Below, piece by piece: positions 18,095 through 30,758 of a stretch of 64,000 nt of DNA (positions are counted from its first letter, which is position 1; every line of letters begins with the position of its first letter). A model generated the notes under the pieces. It searched no databases. It saw only the letters and a program-made list of their open reading frames with translations, and was not told the DNA's origin. A program made the position numbers and the translations under genes. The stretch comes from Oceanobacillus halophilus (lineage in GTDB: Bacteria > Bacillota > Bacilli > Bacillales > Amphibacillaceae), in assembly GCF_003628505.1 (NCBI RefSeq), contig NZ_RBZP01000011.1, positions 41,913 through 105,912 on the forward strand, given 5' to 3'.

Positions 18095-18407
18095 CGTGTA
18101 GATCTCCCTTCTTCAGTTCAGTCACAATCTCACTCATAAACTTAGATATGGCAAACCGTAATTTCCCATTTGTGACACGACCAGTTTCTAGAAGGCTGTT
18201 TTGGACTTCTGGGGAAATGTAATCCATCATCTCAATGTGATGTAGATTCTTCTTCTTTGGTCGATTCGTTTTTCGTTTCTCCCCATCTGCTAGCAAGACA
18301 AAACGATCATCTACTAGTTCTATAATAATCATGTATTGACCCGCTTCACGTCCTTGCAAAATACGAACAACTTGACCCAAAAGCGGAATCGAATCACCTT
18401 CGTTCAA
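18081..18407 (-). CDS. KOW-domain RNA-binding protein (L14e/L6e/L27e-like)
   Basis: The protein has about 108 residues from TTG 18407; AGGTGAT lies six bases upstream. A GTG at 18422 is an alternative start without a clear ribosome binding site. [40 protein letters not shown] is a KOW motif as in eukaryotic/archaeal L14e-like proteins and Bacillus YbzG-type proteins found at this same locus before infA. The biochemical role is not established; RNA or ribosome binding is likely. In Bacillus the map gene usually separates it from adk; here it does not. Confidence 0.8.
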   Translation of the reverse strand: MNEGDSIPLLGQVVRILQGREAGQYMIIIELVDDRFVLLADGEKRKTNRPKKKNLHHIEMMDYISPEVQNSLLETGRVTNGKLRFAISKFMSEIVTELKKGDLHDGER

Positions 18408-18546
18408 CAAGATCACCTGCACTTAGGCTATAGTTTGATTGTCACCATTAGTCACTATATACATGAGTTTTCCTATACTTTCACACTTATTATAACGATT
18501 AGCTATAAAGAATGCATCTTTTCAGAGTTAATCGCGATTATACATG

Positions 18547-19206
<660 letters not shown>

Positions 19207-19223
19207 TCATTGGCAGCAGGAAA

Positions 19224-20516
19224 TTACTTAATAAATCCTTTGTAGTGACGTTTCACTAACTGACCTTCTAGTTGCTTCATGGTTTGTAACGCAACACCTA
19301 CAACGATTAGTAAACTTGTGCCGCCGATTTGTACTGCGGTCGGTAGATTAGCAAGACCACCTAGAATCATAGGTAATACAGAAACAGCAGCTAAGAAAAT
19401 TGCTCCAACGAAGGTTAAACGATTAATAACCCGAGTTAAATAAGTCTCTGTATTCTTACCAGGTCTAATACCTGGAATATATCCACCTTGTTTTTGTAAG
19501 TTTTCTGCCATCTGTTCAGGATTAACTTGAACAAATGTATAGAAATACGTAAATGCAATAATTAGCACTACATAGATTAACATACCGATTGGTTGTGTGT
19601 AATCAAATATTTGTGCAATTGTTGCTGCAACCTGCCCTTCAAAGAAACTAGCAATCGTACTTGGTGCGATGATAAAAGCAATTGCGAAGATTACTGGAAT
19701 AACTCCTGCAGCATTTACTTTTAGAGGTAAATGTGTTGATTGCCCACCAACCGGAGAACGATTAACTAATTTTTTTGCATATTGAACAGGTATTTTTCTC
19801 AATGCCTGGTTAACAAATACAACACCAACAATGACGGCTACAACAACCAAAGCAATTAAAGCAACAATGATAATATTGATAAACAGCTGATCGCCAGGAT
19901 TTACGAAATACTGGCTATATAACTGCATTACGCCATTTGGGACTGCTGCTACGATACCAGCAAAGATTAGGATAGAGATTCCATTACCAACACCATGTGC
20001 TGTAATTTGTTCCCCCAACCACATTAAAAATGCAGTTCCGGCTGTTAGCACAATAGCAATGACAAGAAACTTCATAAAGTTAGGATTCTCTATTAATAAG
20101 CCTCCAGCTAAAGCATTAAAACCGATAGACATAGCAATGGCTTGGATAAATGCTAATACAATTGTGAAATAACGAGTGAACTGAGCGATTTTCTTTCTAC
20201 CCATTTCACCTTGCTTTTTCCATTCTGTAAACTTAGGAACGACATCCATCTGCAATAATTGCATGATGATCGATGCTGTAATGTATGGCATAATCCCCAT
20301 TGCAAATATAGAGAAGTTTTGTAACGCTCCACCACCAAATGTATTTAGGAATCCAAACACATTTTGTTGGCTGTTCATAAAATCAATAGCGTCATTGTTT
20401 GTAAATGGTACTGGTATAAATGTACCTAGACGGAAGACAACTAACATTAATAATGTAAAGATTATTTTCCGTCTAATGTCAGCAACGCGCCAAAAATTGG
20501 AGAATGTACGAAACAT
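19224..20516 (-). CDS. secY: Protein translocase subunit SecY
   Basis: The protein has 430 residues with ten hydrophobic segments. It begins [37 protein letters not shown] and carries the plug region FGGGALQNFSIFAMGIMPYI and the cytosolic loop NPEQMAENLQKQGGYIPGIRPGKNTETYL that contacts SecA. With SecE (47.6 kb) it forms the membrane channel. Its ATG shares one base with the rplO stop (TAATG), so it is coupled to L15 synthesis. Confidence 0.98.
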   Translation of the reverse strand: MFRTFSNFWRVADIRRKIIFTLLMLVVFRLGTFIPVPFTNNDAIDFMNSQQNVFGFLNTFGGGALQNFSIFAMGIMPYITASIIMQLLQMDVVPKFTEWKKQGEMGRKKIAQFTRYFTIVLAFIQAIAMSIGFNALAGGLLIENPNFMKFLVIAIVLTAGTAFLMWLGEQITAHGVGNGISILIFAGIVAAVPNGVMQLYSQYFVNPGDQLFINIIIVALIALVVVAVIVGVVFVNQALRKIPVQYAKKLVNRSPVGGQSTHLPLKVNAAGVIPVIFAIAFIIAPSTIASFFEGQVAATIAQIFDYTQPIGMLIYVVLIIAFTYFYTFVQVNPEQMAENLQKQGGYIPGIRPGKNTETYLTRVINRLTFVGAIFLAAVSVLPMILGGLANLPTAVQIGGTSLLIVVGVALQTMKQLEGQLVKRHYKGFIK

Positions 20517-20956
20517 TAGATCACCTCAGTCTTACCGCCCGCTGCCTCAATAGCTTCTTTTGCAGAAGTAGAGAACTTATGAGCTTTTACTGTTAGTTTC
20601 TTCTCGATAGCACCTTTACCAAGCACTTTAATGCCTGCGTTCAGTTTGCTTACGACACCTTCTTCAAGTAATAGCTCAGGAGTAACTTCTGTGCCTTCTT
20701 CAAAACGATTTAAGGTTTCTAGGTTAACAATAGCATAATCTTTACGATTAACGTTTGTGAACCCACGTTTTGGCAAACGTTGGAATAATGGCATTTGCCC
20801 ACCTTCGAATCCTGGACGTACGCCGCCGCCTGAACGAGCTTTTTGACCTTTATGTCCTCTTCCAGAAGTCTTACCGTTACCTGAAGAAGTTCCACGACCG
20901 ACACGATTTCTGTTCTTACGAGTTCCTTCTGCAGCTTTTAATTCATGCAGTTTCAT
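20516..20956 (-). CDS. rplO: 50S ribosomal protein L15
   Basis: The protein has 146 residues, [20 protein letters not shown] followed by [20 protein letters not shown], the glycine/arginine-rich extension that penetrates 23S rRNA. The C-terminal globular part ends [12 protein letters not shown]. It has a GGAGGTG ribosome binding site and lies 30 nt after rpmD. Confidence 0.97.
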   Translation of the reverse strand: MKLHELKAAEGTRKNRNRVGRGTSSGNGKTSGRGHKGQKARSGGGVRPGFEGGQMPLFQRLPKRGFTNVNRKDYAIVNLETLNRFEEGTEVTPELLLEEGVVSKLNAGIKVLGKGAIEKKLTVKAHKFSTSAKEAIEAAGGKTEVI

Positions 20957-20986
20957 GTGAGCACCTCCTCTTTACACTAATGTTTA

Positions 20987-21169
20987 TTAAACTTCTTTCA
21001 CCGTTACTAGATGAGATACTCTATCTATCATACCACGTACAGATGGAGTATCTTCTAAAACAACGGATTGACGAATCTTTTTAAGACCTAATGCTTCAAC
21101 AGTTTTAACCTGTTTTTCTTTTCTGCCAATAACACTCCGTGTGAGGGTGATCTCTAATTTTTTAGACAT
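20987..21169 (-). CDS. rpmD: 50S ribosomal protein L30
   Basis: The protein has 60 residues, [20 protein letters not shown] then [40 protein letters not shown], the full short bacterial form. The RGMI segment is conserved. It lies between rpsE and rplO in the spc cluster. Confidence 0.96.
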   Translation of the reverse strand: MSKKLEITLTRSVIGRKEKQVKTVEALGLKKIRQSVVLEDTPSVRGMIDRVSHLVTVKEV

Positions 21170-21185
21170 AATATTTCCCTCCTTA

Positions 21186-21689
21186 TTATCCTAACAGTTC
21201 TTCTATTGACTTACCACGTAATTTTGCAACATCTTCAGCGCGTTTTAATTGAGTTAGGCCTTCAATTGTTGCACGAATCATATTAATTGGTGTGTTTGAA
21301 CCTAAGGATTTAGTAAGAATATCACCAATTCCTGCTAATTCCAAGACAGCACGAACAGGTCCACCTGAGATAACTCCAGTACCCTCTGTAGCTGGTTTCA
21401 TGAGTACTTTACCAGAACCGAATCTACCATTAACCTCATGTGGAATAGTAGTTCCAACCATCGGTACAGAAATTAAATTTTTCTTAGCGTCGTCTACTGC
21501 TTTTTTAATAGCTTCTGGTACTTCTTGTGCTTTACCTGTACCAAAACCTACATGACCGTTTTTATCTCCAACCACTACGATCGCAGCGAAACGCATGCGA
21601 CGTCCACCTTTTACAACCTTCGATACACGGTTTACCGCAACAACACGTTCTTCAAGATCTAGTTTGTTCGGATCAATGCTTGTATTCAT
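21186..21689 (-). CDS. rpsE: 30S ribosomal protein S5
   Basis: The protein has 167 residues. The N-terminal double-stranded-RNA-binding domain is [50 protein letters not shown], which shapes the mRNA entry site, and the C-terminal domain carries [38 protein letters not shown]. Sites of spectinomycin resistance in the GGRRMRF loop look wild type. The gene lies 24 nt after rplR. Confidence 0.97.
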   Translation of the reverse strand: MNTSIDPNKLDLEERVVAVNRVSKVVKGGRRMRFAAIVVVGDKNGHVGFGTGKAQEVPEAIKKAVDDAKKNLISVPMVGTTIPHEVNGRFGSGKVLMKPATEGTGVISGGPVRAVLELAGIGDILTKSLGSNTPINMIRATIEGLTQLKRAEDVAKLRGKSIEELLG

Positions 21690-21713
21690 TTAAGGGGTTC
21701 CCTCCTTCTTTGA

Positions 21714-22076
21714 TTAAAATTCTAATCCTGCCTCGCGAGCTGAATCAGCTAATGCTTTTACACGTCCATGATAAAGATATCCTCCACGGTCGAAAACAAC
21801 TGATTTGAATCCTTTATCTTGAGCACGTTTAGCAATCAATTCTCCGACTTGTTTTGCTGCTTCAACGTTACCAGTTGATTCCATGTTTAGGTCTTTATCT
21901 TTTGTAGAAGCACTTGCAACTGTTACACCAGTTGTGTCATCTATTAATTGAGCATAGATATGCTTATTTGAGCGATATACGTTTAAACGAGGACGTTCCG
22001 TAGTTCCAGCTAAATTTCTGCGAACACGATTATGTCTTCTTTTACGTACAACATTTTTGTCTGGTTTTGTGATCAT
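21714..22076 (-). CDS. rplR: 50S ribosomal protein L18
   Basis: The protein has 120 residues, [20 protein letters not shown] with the 5S-rRNA-binding signature [20 protein letters not shown] and the ending [17 protein letters not shown]. With L5 it holds 5S rRNA in the central protuberance. It lies 31 nt after rplF. Confidence 0.97.
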   Translation of the reverse strand: MITKPDKNVVRKRRHNRVRRNLAGTTERPRLNVYRSNKHIYAQLIDDTTGVTVASASTKDKDLNMESTGNVEAAKQVGELIAKRAQDKGFKSVVFDRGGYLYHGRVKALADSAREAGLEF

Positions 22077-22107
22077 CTACGTCACTCCTTTCTGCTTCTA
22101 TCTATTC

Positions 22108-22644
22108 TTACTTAGCAGTTTTACCTTCTTTGCGGCGTACATACTCACCAGCATAACGGATACCTTTGCCTTTATAAGGTTCTGGTGGACGAATTGCTCT
22201 AATATTAGCTGCAACTGCACCAACTAACTGTTTGTCAATACCTTTAACAGTAAGCTCCGTATTTTTAGGTACATCAATTTCGATTCCTTCAATTGCATCA
22301 ATTTCTACAGGGTGTGAATATCCTGCATTGATAACAACTTTATTACCTTGTTTTTGCGCACGGTAACCAACCCCAATGATTTCAAGAGATTTCTCAAATC
22401 CTTTACTTACACCTTCTACCATGTTGTTAACGCTAGTACGTGTTGTACCATGTAGCGCACGATGTTCTTTGTTATCGCTTGGACGCTCAACAGTAAGAAC
22501 ATTACCATCTATATTAATTTTCATATCTTGATGTAATTCTTTTGTTAATTGACCTTTAGGTCCTTTAACAGTCATTGTGTTTCCATCAAGTTTAATTTCA
22601 ACACCTTCAGGAATTTCAATCGGCTTAAGTCCTATACGAGACAT
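22108..22644 (-). CDS. rplF: 50S ribosomal protein L6
   Basis: The protein has 178 residues with two repeated alpha/beta domains; [33 protein letters not shown] and the C-terminal RNA-binding [25 protein letters not shown] are intact. It lies near the factor-binding region beside the sarcin-ricin loop. Order rpsH-rplF-rplR is standard. Confidence 0.97.
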   Translation of the reverse strand: MSRIGLKPIEIPEGVEIKLDGNTMTVKGPKGQLTKELHQDMKINIDGNVLTVERPSDNKEHRALHGTTRTSVNNMVEGVSKGFEKSLEIIGVGYRAQKQGNKVVINAGYSHPVEIDAIEGIEIDVPKNTELTVKGIDKQLVGAVAANIRAIRPPEPYKGKGIRYAGEYVRRKEGKTAK

Positions 22645-22673
22645 TCATTGCACCTCCTCTAAATAAAAATTAA

Positions 22674-23072
22674 TTACCAAACATATGCCATTACTTCGCC
22701 GCCAACTGCTTGGGAACGTGCTTCTTTATCAGATAGCACTCCTTTAGAAGTTGAAACGATAGCAATACCTAGACCATTTAGTACACGAGGTACTTCGTTA
22801 GCTTTAGCATATACACGTAATCCTGGTTTACTAATACGTTTAATACCAGTAATGATTTTTTCTTCATTTGGACCGTACTTAAGGAAAATACGCAGAACAC
22901 CTTGCTTGTTATCTTCAATCACTTCATAATCTTTAACGAATCCTTCACGTTTAAGAATATCAGCAATTTCTTGTTTCATTTTAGACGCTGGTAGTTCTAA
23001 TTTTTCATGTTTAACCATGTTTGCATTTCGAATACGAGTTAGCATATCTGCAATTGGATCTGTCATAGTCAT
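22674..23072 (-). CDS. rpsH: 30S ribosomal protein S8
   Basis: The protein has 132 residues, [31 protein letters not shown], with the C-terminal rRNA-binding signature [26 protein letters not shown]. It binds helix 21 of 16S rRNA and in other bacteria represses spc-operon translation; no matching mRNA site was identified here. Confidence 0.97.
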   Translation of the reverse strand: MTMTDPIADMLTRIRNANMVKHEKLELPASKMKQEIADILKREGFVKDYEVIEDNKQGVLRIFLKYGPNEEKIITGIKRISKPGLRVYAKANEVPRVLNGLGIAIVSTSKGVLSDKEARSQAVGGEVMAYVW

Positions 23073-23102
23073 TACTAAAATACCTCCTTCCCGAATCGGG
23101 GA

Positions 23103-23288
23103 TTACCAACTTGCTTTTTTGACACCAGGAATTTGACCTTTATAGGCAAGTTCACGGAAACAAATACGGCAAAGTTTAAATTTACGAATTACAGAGTGTG
23201 GTCGGCCACAACGTTCACAACGTGTGTATTCACGTACTTGATATTTTTGTGGGCGTTTTTGTTTCGCAATCATCGATTTTTTAGCCAC
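23103..23288 (-). CDS. rpsZ: 30S ribosomal protein S14 type Z
   Basis: The protein has 61 residues, the short zinc-binding form: [32 protein letters not shown] with CERC and CRIC as ligands. This form is the main S14 in Bacillus. A longer zinc-free paralogue would be expected elsewhere under zinc control. It lies 30 nt after rplE. Confidence 0.96.
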   Translation of the reverse strand: MAKKSMIAKQKRPQKYQVREYTRCERCGRPHSVIRKFKLCRICFRELAYKGQIPGVKKASW

Positions 23289-23317
23289 AATTTTCCCTCC
23301 TTGTATTAGCTCTCAGC

Positions 23318-23860
23318 TTATTTTTGGAAAGGCATGCCTAGTTGAGCCAAAAGTTCACGCGCTTCTTCATCAGTATTAGAAGTTGTTACAATAACAATAT
23401 CCATACCACGAACTTTATTAACTTTATCATAATTAATTTCTGGGAAAATTAGTTGTTCTTTAACACCTAATGTGTAGTTTCCACGACCATCAAAAGCTTT
23501 TTTTGAAATACCACGGAAATCACGTACACGTGGAAGTGATACTGCAATTAGTTTTTGCAAGAATTCATACATGCGCTCGCCACGAAGTGTAACTTTCGCA
23601 CCGATTGGCATACCTTCACGTAAACGGAATCCAGCAATGGATTTCTTAGCACGAGTAATAAGTGGTTTTTGACCAGAGATTAAAGATAGTTCCTCAACAG
23701 CACTGTCTAAAGCCTTAGAGTTTTGTACTGCGTCACCAACACCCATGTTGATAACAATCTTTTCTACTTTTGGTACTTGCATTACAGATTCGTAATTAAA
23801 TTTATTCATTAAAGATGGTACAATCTCATCTTTGTATTGTTCTTTTAATTGGTTCATCAT
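23318..23860 (-). CDS. rplE: 50S ribosomal protein L5
   Basis: The protein has 180 residues, [20 protein letters not shown]. Two adjacent ATG codons both fit GGAGGGCGAC; the second (23857) matches Bacillus. [32 protein letters not shown] and [18 protein letters not shown] are the conserved 5S-binding and C-terminal parts. It forms the 50S side of the B1b bridge with S13. Confidence 0.97.
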   Translation of the reverse strand: MMNQLKEQYKDEIVPSLMNKFNYESVMQVPKVEKIVINMGVGDAVQNSKALDSAVEELSLISGQKPLITRAKKSIAGFRLREGMPIGAKVTLRGERMYEFLQKLIAVSLPRVRDFRGISKKAFDGRGNYTLGVKEQLIFPEINYDKVNKVRGMDIVIVTTSNTDEEARELLAQLGMPFQK

Positions 23861-23883
23861 GTCGCCCTCCTTCCGCCAGCGAA

Positions 23884-24195
23884 TTATTTATCTAAAAGTT
23901 CACCGGATTTTTTAGCGATTCGGACTTTCTTTCCGTCACGTATTTCATATCCAACACGAGTTGGTTCACCGGATTTTGGATCTATTGGTAATACATTAGA
24001 AACATGAATTGGTGCTTCAATGTTTAGAATTCCACCTTGTGGGTTTTCTTGAGAAGGTTTTGCGTGTTTTTTGATCATGTTAACACCTTCTACAAGAACG
24101 CGTTCTTTCTTAGGGTATGCTTCTAGAATAACGCCCTCTTTACCGCGATCTTTACCAGACAATACTTTAACTTTATCACCTTTTTTTACATGCAT
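23884..24195 (-). CDS. rplX: 50S ribosomal protein L24
   Basis: The protein has 103 residues, [46 protein letters not shown], a KOW motif followed by the bacterial L24 tail. It starts 50S assembly at the 5' end of 23S rRNA. It lies 36 nt after rplN. Confidence 0.97.
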   Translation of the reverse strand: MHVKKGDKVKVLSGKDRGKEGVILEAYPKKERVLVEGVNMIKKHAKPSQENPQGGILNIEAPIHVSNVLPIDPKSGEPTRVGYEIRDGKKVRIAKKSGELLDK

Positions 24196-24231
24196 GCTTT
24201 ACGCACCTCCTTGACAAGTCAATTTATAAGC

Positions 24232-24636
<405 letters not shown>

Positions 24637-24639
24637 TTA

Positions 24640-24903
24640 TTATATAATTACTGCTTCTTCCACGACTTCAACTAGACGGAAACGTTTAGTTGCTGAAAGT
24701 GGTCGAGTTTCCATGATGCGTACAACATCTCCAACTTTTGCTTGGTTGTTTTCATCATGAGTTTTAAACTTCTTAGAATACTTTACTCGTTTACCATATA
24801 ATTTATGGTTTTTATAGGTTTCAACTACTACTGTAATAGTTTTATCCATTTTATCTGATACGACACGACCAGTATAAACTTTACGATTATTACGTTCAGT
24901 CAT
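24640..24903 (-). CDS. rpsQ: 30S ribosomal protein S17
   Basis: The protein has 87 residues, [51 protein letters not shown], an OB-fold protein binding helices 7 and 11 of 16S rRNA. It lies 24 nt after rpmC, in the usual rplP-rpmC-rpsQ block. Confidence 0.97.
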   Translation of the reverse strand: MTERNNRKVYTGRVVSDKMDKTITVVVETYKNHKLYGKRVKYSKKFKTHDENNQAKVGDVVRIMETRPLSATKRFRLVEVVEEAVII

Positions 24904-24927
24904 ACGAGGCTAACCTCCTCTCTTGAA

Positions 24928-25552
<625 letters not shown>

Positions 25553-25572
25553 AATGCTTTTGCCCCCTTCCT

Positions 25573-26214
25573 TTATTTTTCGGTTTTAGTTGGAAGGACT
25601 TCTCCACGATAGATCCACACTTTAACACCTAATTTACCATAGGTAGTGTCTGCTTCTGCAGTACCATAGTCAATATCAGCACGCAAAGTGTGTAGTGGTA
25701 CGGTTCCTTCACTATAATGTTCCGCACGAGCGATATCTGCTCCGCCAAGTCGTCCAGAAACCATTGTTTTAATCCCTTTTGCTCCAGCACGCATAGCACG
25801 TTGAATTGCTTGCTTCTGTGCACGACGGAATGAAATACGGTTTTCTAATTGACGAGCAATATTATCTGCTACTAATTTAGCGTTAAGATCTACTTTTTTA
25901 ACTTCTACAATATTAATGTGAACTCTTTTACCAGTTAATGCATTTAAAGATTTACGAAGAGCTTCTACTTCTGAACCGCCCTTACCAATAACCATTCCTG
26001 GCTTCCCAGTATGAATAGTGATATTAACACGATTTGCCGCACGCTCGATTTCAATGGAAGAAACAGCAGCAATCTTTAAGCGATTTTCAAGATATTCTCT
26101 GATCTTAATATCTTCATGTAGTAAGTCTGCATAGTCTTTACCAGCATACCATTTTGACTCCCAGTCTTTAATAATGCCTACGCGAAGACCTGTTGGATTT
26201 ACTTTTTGACCCAC
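25573..26214 (-). CDS. rpsC: 30S ribosomal protein S3
   Basis: The protein has 213 residues, [20 protein letters not shown], with a KH domain ([21 protein letters not shown]) and the C-terminal domain [40 protein letters not shown] that forms the mRNA entry helicase site with S4 and S5. It follows rplV by 3 nt. Confidence 0.97.
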   Translation of the reverse strand: MGQKVNPTGLRVGIIKDWESKWYAGKDYADLLHEDIKIREYLENRLKIAAVSSIEIERAANRVNITIHTGKPGMVIGKGGSEVEALRKSLNALTGKRVHINIVEVKKVDLNAKLVADNIARQLENRISFRRAQKQAIQRAMRAGAKGIKTMVSGRLGGADIARAEHYSEGTVPLHTLRADIDYGTAEADTTYGKLGVKVWIYRGEVLPTKTEK

Positions 26215-26217
26215 TAA

Positions 26218-26559
26218 CTATCCCTCCTTCTTTTCTGTTACAACCACTGTAATGTGGCTTGTGCGCTTGTTTATTCTACTTGCACGTCCTTGTGCACGTG
26301 GACGGAAACGTTTCAATGTTGGACCTTCATTTACATATGCTTCAGAAATCATTAGATTATCTGGGTCCATTTCATAATTATGTTCTGCATTTGCGATAGC
26401 AGATTTTAATACTTTCTCTACAACTGGGGAAGCACCACGTTGTGTGTGACGTAAAATCGCAACTGCTTCACCTACGTTCTTTCCTCGAATTAGATCAACA
26501 ATTAAACGAACCTTACGAGGAGCAATACGAACAGTTTTTGCAACGGCTTTAGCTTGCAT
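26218..26559 (-). CDS. rplV: 50S ribosomal protein L22
   Basis: The protein has 113 residues, [39 protein letters not shown], with the extended hairpin around [23 protein letters not shown] that lines the exit tunnel at the macrolide constriction. No insertion or deletion is visible in that loop. Confidence 0.97.
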   Translation of the reverse strand: MQAKAVAKTVRIAPRKVRLIVDLIRGKNVGEAVAILRHTQRGASPVVEKVLKSAIANAEHNYEMDPDNLMISEAYVNEGPTLKRFRPRAQGRASRINKRTSHITVVVTEKKEG

Positions 26560-26577
26560 TGGGTAAGCCTCCTCTCA

Positions 26578-26856
26578 TTAGCGTTTTGTTTTCTTGTCAT
26601 CGCCAGCATGCCCTTTGTACGTACGGCTTGGCGCGAATTCACCTAATTTATGTCCGACCATATCTTCGGTAATGTATACAGGAACGTGCTTACGTCCATC
26701 ATAAACTGCGATTGTATGACCTACAAATTGAGGAAAGATTGTTGAGCGACGAGACCAAGTCTTAACTACTTGCTTCTTGTCTGATTCGTTTAATACATCA
26801 ATCTTTTTCAATAAATGGTCATCTGCAAAAGGTCCTTTTTTCAAACTACGACCCAT
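26578..26856 (-). CDS. rpsS: 30S ribosomal protein S19
   Basis: The protein has 92 residues, [20 protein letters not shown], with [46 protein letters not shown]. It sits in the 30S head and touches S13 and the A-site tRNA. It lies 57 nt after rplB. Confidence 0.97.
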   Translation of the reverse strand: MGRSLKKGPFADDHLLKKIDVLNESDKKQVVKTWSRRSTIFPQFVGHTIAVYDGRKHVPVYITEDMVGHKLGEFAPSRTYKGHAGDDKKTKR

Positions 26857-26913
26857 GGATAAACCTCCTTCCGCAAGTGAGAGACGGGTCTTAATTCCCG
26901 TCTGTTCTTTTGT

Positions 26914-27744
26914 TTATTTTTTACGTTTACGAACAATATATTTATCAGACGGTTTGTTGCGTTGACGTGTTTTATATCCAAGTGTAGGTTTGCCCCAAGG
27001 TGACATTGGTGATTTACGTCCAATTGGCGCGCGGCCTTCACCACCACCGTGTGGGTGATCATTAGGGTTCATAACAGATCCACGTACTGTTGGGCGTTTG
27101 CCTAACCAACGAGAGCGGCCTGCTTTACCAACACGGATTAGTTCGTGTTCTACGTTTCCTACCTGACCGATTGTAGCACGGCAAGTACTTAATACCAAAC
27201 GTGTTTCCCCAGATGCTAGACGTACAAGAGAATATTTCCCTTCACGACCAAGAATCTGAGCTTCTGCTCCAGCAGAACGTGCTAATTGTCCGCCGTTACC
27301 TGGTTTTAACTCAACGTTATGAATTACCGTACCCACTGGAATGTTCGCTAATGGTAGTGCATTACCAAGTTTGATATCTGCGTTATCGCCAGATTCAATT
27401 TCCTGACCTACTTGAAGTCCTTTTGGTGCTAGTATATAACGTTTTTCTCCATCAACATAGTTGATTAAAGCAATATTAGCTGTGCGGTTTGGATCATATT
27501 CGATTGTAGCAACGCGTCCTGGTATACCATCTTTGTCACGTTTGAAATCGATAATACGATATTGACGCTTATGACCGCCACCTTGATGACGAACCGTCAA
27601 TTTCCCTTGATTGTTACGCCCGCCACGTTTGTGCAATGGGCTTAGCAGGGATTTTTCCGGTGTGTCTGTAGTGATTTCAGCAAAATCAGAAACAGACATG
27701 TTACGACGACCATTTGATGTTGGTCTGAATTTTTTTATCGCCAT
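26914..27744 (-). CDS. rplB: 50S ribosomal protein L2
   Basis: The protein has 276 residues, [20 protein letters not shown], with [33 protein letters not shown] and the peptidyl-transferase-adjacent [19 protein letters not shown], whose histidine is conserved. L2 is needed for subunit joining and tRNA binding. It follows rplW by 32 nt. Confidence 0.98.
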   Translation of the reverse strand: MAIKKFRPTSNGRRNMSVSDFAEITTDTPEKSLLSPLHKRGGRNNQGKLTVRHQGGGHKRQYRIIDFKRDKDGIPGRVATIEYDPNRTANIALINYVDGEKRYILAPKGLQVGQEIESGDNADIKLGNALPLANIPVGTVIHNVELKPGNGGQLARSAGAEAQILGREGKYSLVRLASGETRLVLSTCRATIGQVGNVEHELIRVGKAGRSRWLGKRPTVRGSVMNPNDHPHGGGEGRAPIGRKSPMSPWGKPTLGYKTRQRNKPSDKYIVRKRKK

Positions 27745-27776
27745 CTTGTTTCCCTCCTTTTCGATATACTAAATAA

Positions 27777-28064
27777 TTAAGCCTCAAAGAAATCTAATTC
27801 TTTACTATCTGATGATAATTCAACAATAGCTTTTTTACGGTTAGGTCTGAATCCACCATAACGACCCATACGCTTAAATTTACCTTTGAGATTCATAGTG
27901 TTTACTTTAACAACTTTTACACCAAAGATAGATTCAATCGCATCTTTGATTTCCGTTTTATTTGCTTTAGGGGATACTTCGAAAGTATATTTTTTATCCG
28001 CCATTAAATCAGCAGAATGCTCAGTAATGACAGGGCGCTTAATAATATCACGTGGATCTTTCAT
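27777..28064 (-). CDS. rplW: 50S ribosomal protein L23
   Basis: The protein has 95 residues, [58 protein letters not shown]. It is the main tunnel-exit dock for trigger factor and SRP; the conserved acidic position of the trigger-factor site is present. Its ATG shares one base with the rplD stop. Confidence 0.97.
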   Translation of the reverse strand: MKDPRDIIKRPVITEHSADLMADKKYTFEVSPKANKTEIKDAIESIFGVKVVKVNTMNLKGKFKRMGRYGGFRPNRKKAIVELSSDSKELDFFEA

Positions 28065-28687
28065 TATGCAAGCACCTCCCCTGCTTTTTCAGCTGCATCT
28101 TTAGTTAAGATTAGCTTGTCATGCGTAAGCAAGTCTAAAACATTTAATTCTTCTACAGTAAGGACTTTAACAGATTGAAGGTTATTAGCAGAACGAGCGA
28201 TAACTTCATCTTTGCTAGCAGTCACGATTAGTGCTTTTGAATCAACACTTAATGCATCTAACATATTAACAACTTCTTTGGTTTTAGGAGCATCCATAGC
28301 AAGACCTTCTAAAACAACTAAGTTCTCTTCTTTAAGTTTAGATGATAGTGCAGATCTAAGCGCTAAGCGACGAACTTTTTTTGGTAATTTGTAGCTATAA
28401 CTACGTGGTGTAGGTCCGAAGACAGTTCCACCACCTACCCATTGTGGAGAACGGATTGAACCTTGACGAGCACGTCCTGTACCTTTTTGACGCCATGGTT
28501 TACGCCCACCGCCGCGTACTTCAGAACGATTCTTCACAGCATGAGTGCCTTGACGTAAAGATGCTCTTTGCATTACAACAGCTTCATGCAATACGTGTGT
28601 ATTTGGTTCGATACCGAACACCGCATCATTTAATTCAAAATCTCCAGCATTACTTCCATCTTGTTTAAATAGTGCTACTTTAGGCAT
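28064..28687 (-). CDS. rplD: 50S ribosomal protein L4
   Basis: The protein has 207 residues, [20 protein letters not shown]. The long tunnel loop [46 protein letters not shown] is intact; macrolide-resistance changes fall in this loop. In E. coli L4 represses its own operon, whereas no such site was assigned here. Confidence 0.97.
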   Translation of the reverse strand: MPKVALFKQDGSNAGDFELNDAVFGIEPNTHVLHEAVVMQRASLRQGTHAVKNRSEVRGGGRKPWRQKGTGRARQGSIRSPQWVGGGTVFGPTPRSYSYKLPKKVRRLALRSALSSKLKEENLVVLEGLAMDAPKTKEVVNMLDALSVDSKALIVTASKDEVIARSANNLQSVKVLTVEELNVLDLLTHDKLILTKDAAEKAGEVLA

Positions 28688-28713
28688 GACATATCCTCCC
28701 TTCGTGTGTATGA

Positions 28714-29343
28714 TTAATTAGCTCTAATCGCACTTGTTATTTTTACATAAGATTTTTTGGCACCAGGTACATTACCTTTAATTAATAGTAGATTCTTTTC
28801 AGCATCCACACTAACTACTTCTAGGTTTTGAATAGTTATCTGTTCAGACCCCATATGACCTGGTAGTTTTTTTCCTTTAAATACACGCATAGCGTCGATA
28901 GCGCCCATTGCACCAGGTGATCTGTGGTAATGAGAACCGTGTCCCATTGGCCCACGTTGCTGTCCGTGACGTTTGATTGCACCTTGGAATCCTTTACCTT
29001 TAGAAGTTCCGGTTACATCAACTTTTTCTCCAGCTTCAAAAATATCAACACTGATTTCTTGACCAACTTCATACTCGTCAAGATTTGCGTTACGGATTTC
29101 ACGAACGTAGCGCTTAGGGGCAGTGTTTGCTTTTTCAGCATGACCTTTTTTCGCTTTGTTTGTACGTGATTCCTTTTCATCTGCAAAACCGAATTGTAGT
29201 GCTTCATAGCCATCATTCTCTAATGTTCTCTTTTGTAGAACTACGTTTGGCTCAGCCTGAATAACAGTAACAGGTACTAATTCGCCGTTTTCTGTAAATA
29301 ACTGAGTCATGCCGATTTTACGACCTAAGATTCCTTTCGTCAT
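28714..29343 (-). CDS. rplC: 50S ribosomal protein L3
   Basis: The protein has 209 residues, [20 protein letters not shown], with [33 protein letters not shown], the long finger that reaches the peptidyl-transferase centre. The glutamine in the GxxQRGP segment, methylated in some bacteria, is present. It lies 30 nt after rpsJ. Confidence 0.97.
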   Translation of the reverse strand: MTKGILGRKIGMTQLFTENGELVPVTVIQAEPNVVLQKRTLENDGYEALQFGFADEKESRTNKAKKGHAEKANTAPKRYVREIRNANLDEYEVGQEISVDIFEAGEKVDVTGTSKGKGFQGAIKRHGQQRGPMGHGSHYHRSPGAMGAIDAMRVFKGKKLPGHMGSEQITIQNLEVVSVDAEKNLLLIKGNVPGAKKSYVKITSAIRAN

Positions 29344-29373
29344 CCGTTACACCTCCTATATTTACCTCAAATT

Positions 29374-29808
<435 letters not shown>

Positions 29809-29813
29809 TTATA

Positions 29814-29842
29814 AGTATAACAAAAGCGAATGGTCAATGCAA
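29814..29842 (-). promoter_or_regulatory. Sigma-A promoter P2 of the S10 operon
   Basis: On the minus strand: -35 TTGCAT (29837-29842), a 17-bp spacer and -10 TATACT (29814-29819). Start expected near 29807. Confidence 0.75.
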
Positions 29843-29880
29843 CCATTATTTAAATGTCTTCTGCGGTCACACATCTTTGT

Positions 29881-29909
29881 ATTATACATAGGTGCCACGC
29901 GAAATGCAA
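29881..29909 (-). promoter_or_regulatory. Sigma-A promoter P1 of the S10 operon
   Basis: On the minus strand: -35 TTGCAT (29904-29909), a 17-bp spacer and a perfect -10 TATAAT (29881-29886). It lies 67 bp upstream of P2. Confidence 0.8.
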
Positions 29910-30085
29910 GAGTTTCTAGGAATATTTTATACATGTTATGAATATATCTAATTAATAGAAATAGAAGACGCAAAATCTAATGTACGTAAGTGTAACATAA
30001 TATGTTCCTATCGTTTTAAAAATCAATAGGATACTTCATTTTACTATAGGCTCAGTTTGCTTGCTTTCTTATTGTGTCGGAGATG

Positions 30086-30588
30086 ATAGAAATTCCTGAT
30101 TTATTTAATTAAGAATAAATATCTAATGGAGTGCGTTGTTGATTTCCGCTCCGGGCAGTCGCTTTCCGCGGGCGGCTGATGAGCCTCCTCGTGCTATCGC
30201 ACTGCGGGGTCTCATCTAGGCCTCTTTTCCCGCAGGAGTCGACTGCCCTCCGCTCCAATCAACACTGTTTTATAGAGGGAGTCCATTTTTGATTAATATC
30301 AAAATCACTATCATTTATTCATTTGTTTAAAATACCCAATTATATAAGAAAATTGAACAGCACAAATCAGCGGAGGAAATACACGGAGACTCCTTGAAAA
30401 AGAAGACCACTTTTTCTGCGTGCGATGTTTCGCTGTCGTAGCGTTCCTTGTCCTGCGGGATGAAATGCCTAGGTGAGACTACGTAGAGCGATAGCTCAGA
30501 GTAGGCTCAGCAGCGCCCGCAGAAAGCGGAGTGTATTTCCGTAGCGGGTATATAGCAGTATTCTTAATTAAAGTAATCCACAGTCTAT
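30086..30588 (+). mobile_element. MITE-like double-hairpin element, copy B
   Basis: It is a 503-bp non-coding element between the S10 promoters and the tuf terminator. The ends are inverted: ATAGA plus GATT and TTTAATTAAGAATA (30104-30117) on the left; TATTCTTAATTAAA (30559-30572) and TCTAT on the right. Hairpin 1 (about 30131-30266) has lower stem GGGCAGTC/GACTGCCC; hairpin 2 (30369-30547) has GGAAATACAC/GTGTATTTCC. An AT-rich spacer lies between them. It is the best preserved copy, inverted relative to copy C. Confidence 0.75.
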
Positions 30589-30712
30589 ATAAAATGCGAC
30601 ATAATCTATAAACGCAGCTGTCCATTAGGAAACCGCCAAGCTATAAAAGGAATATGGAATTGTACAACAGCATGTTAGTAGGGAAAAGGTTTTGTAAAAC
30701 ATAGACAAATAA

Positions 30713-30747
30713 AAAACAGGTAACGCCATTGCGCTACCTGTTTTATA
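30713..30747 (-). terminator. Terminator after tuf
   Basis: On the minus strand AAACAGGTAGCG pairs with a GTTACCTGTTT arm, followed by TTTATTT. It starts 12 nt past the tuf stop and ends the str-tuf transcript. Confidence 0.85.
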
Positions 30748-30758
30748 GTAATTATCTA

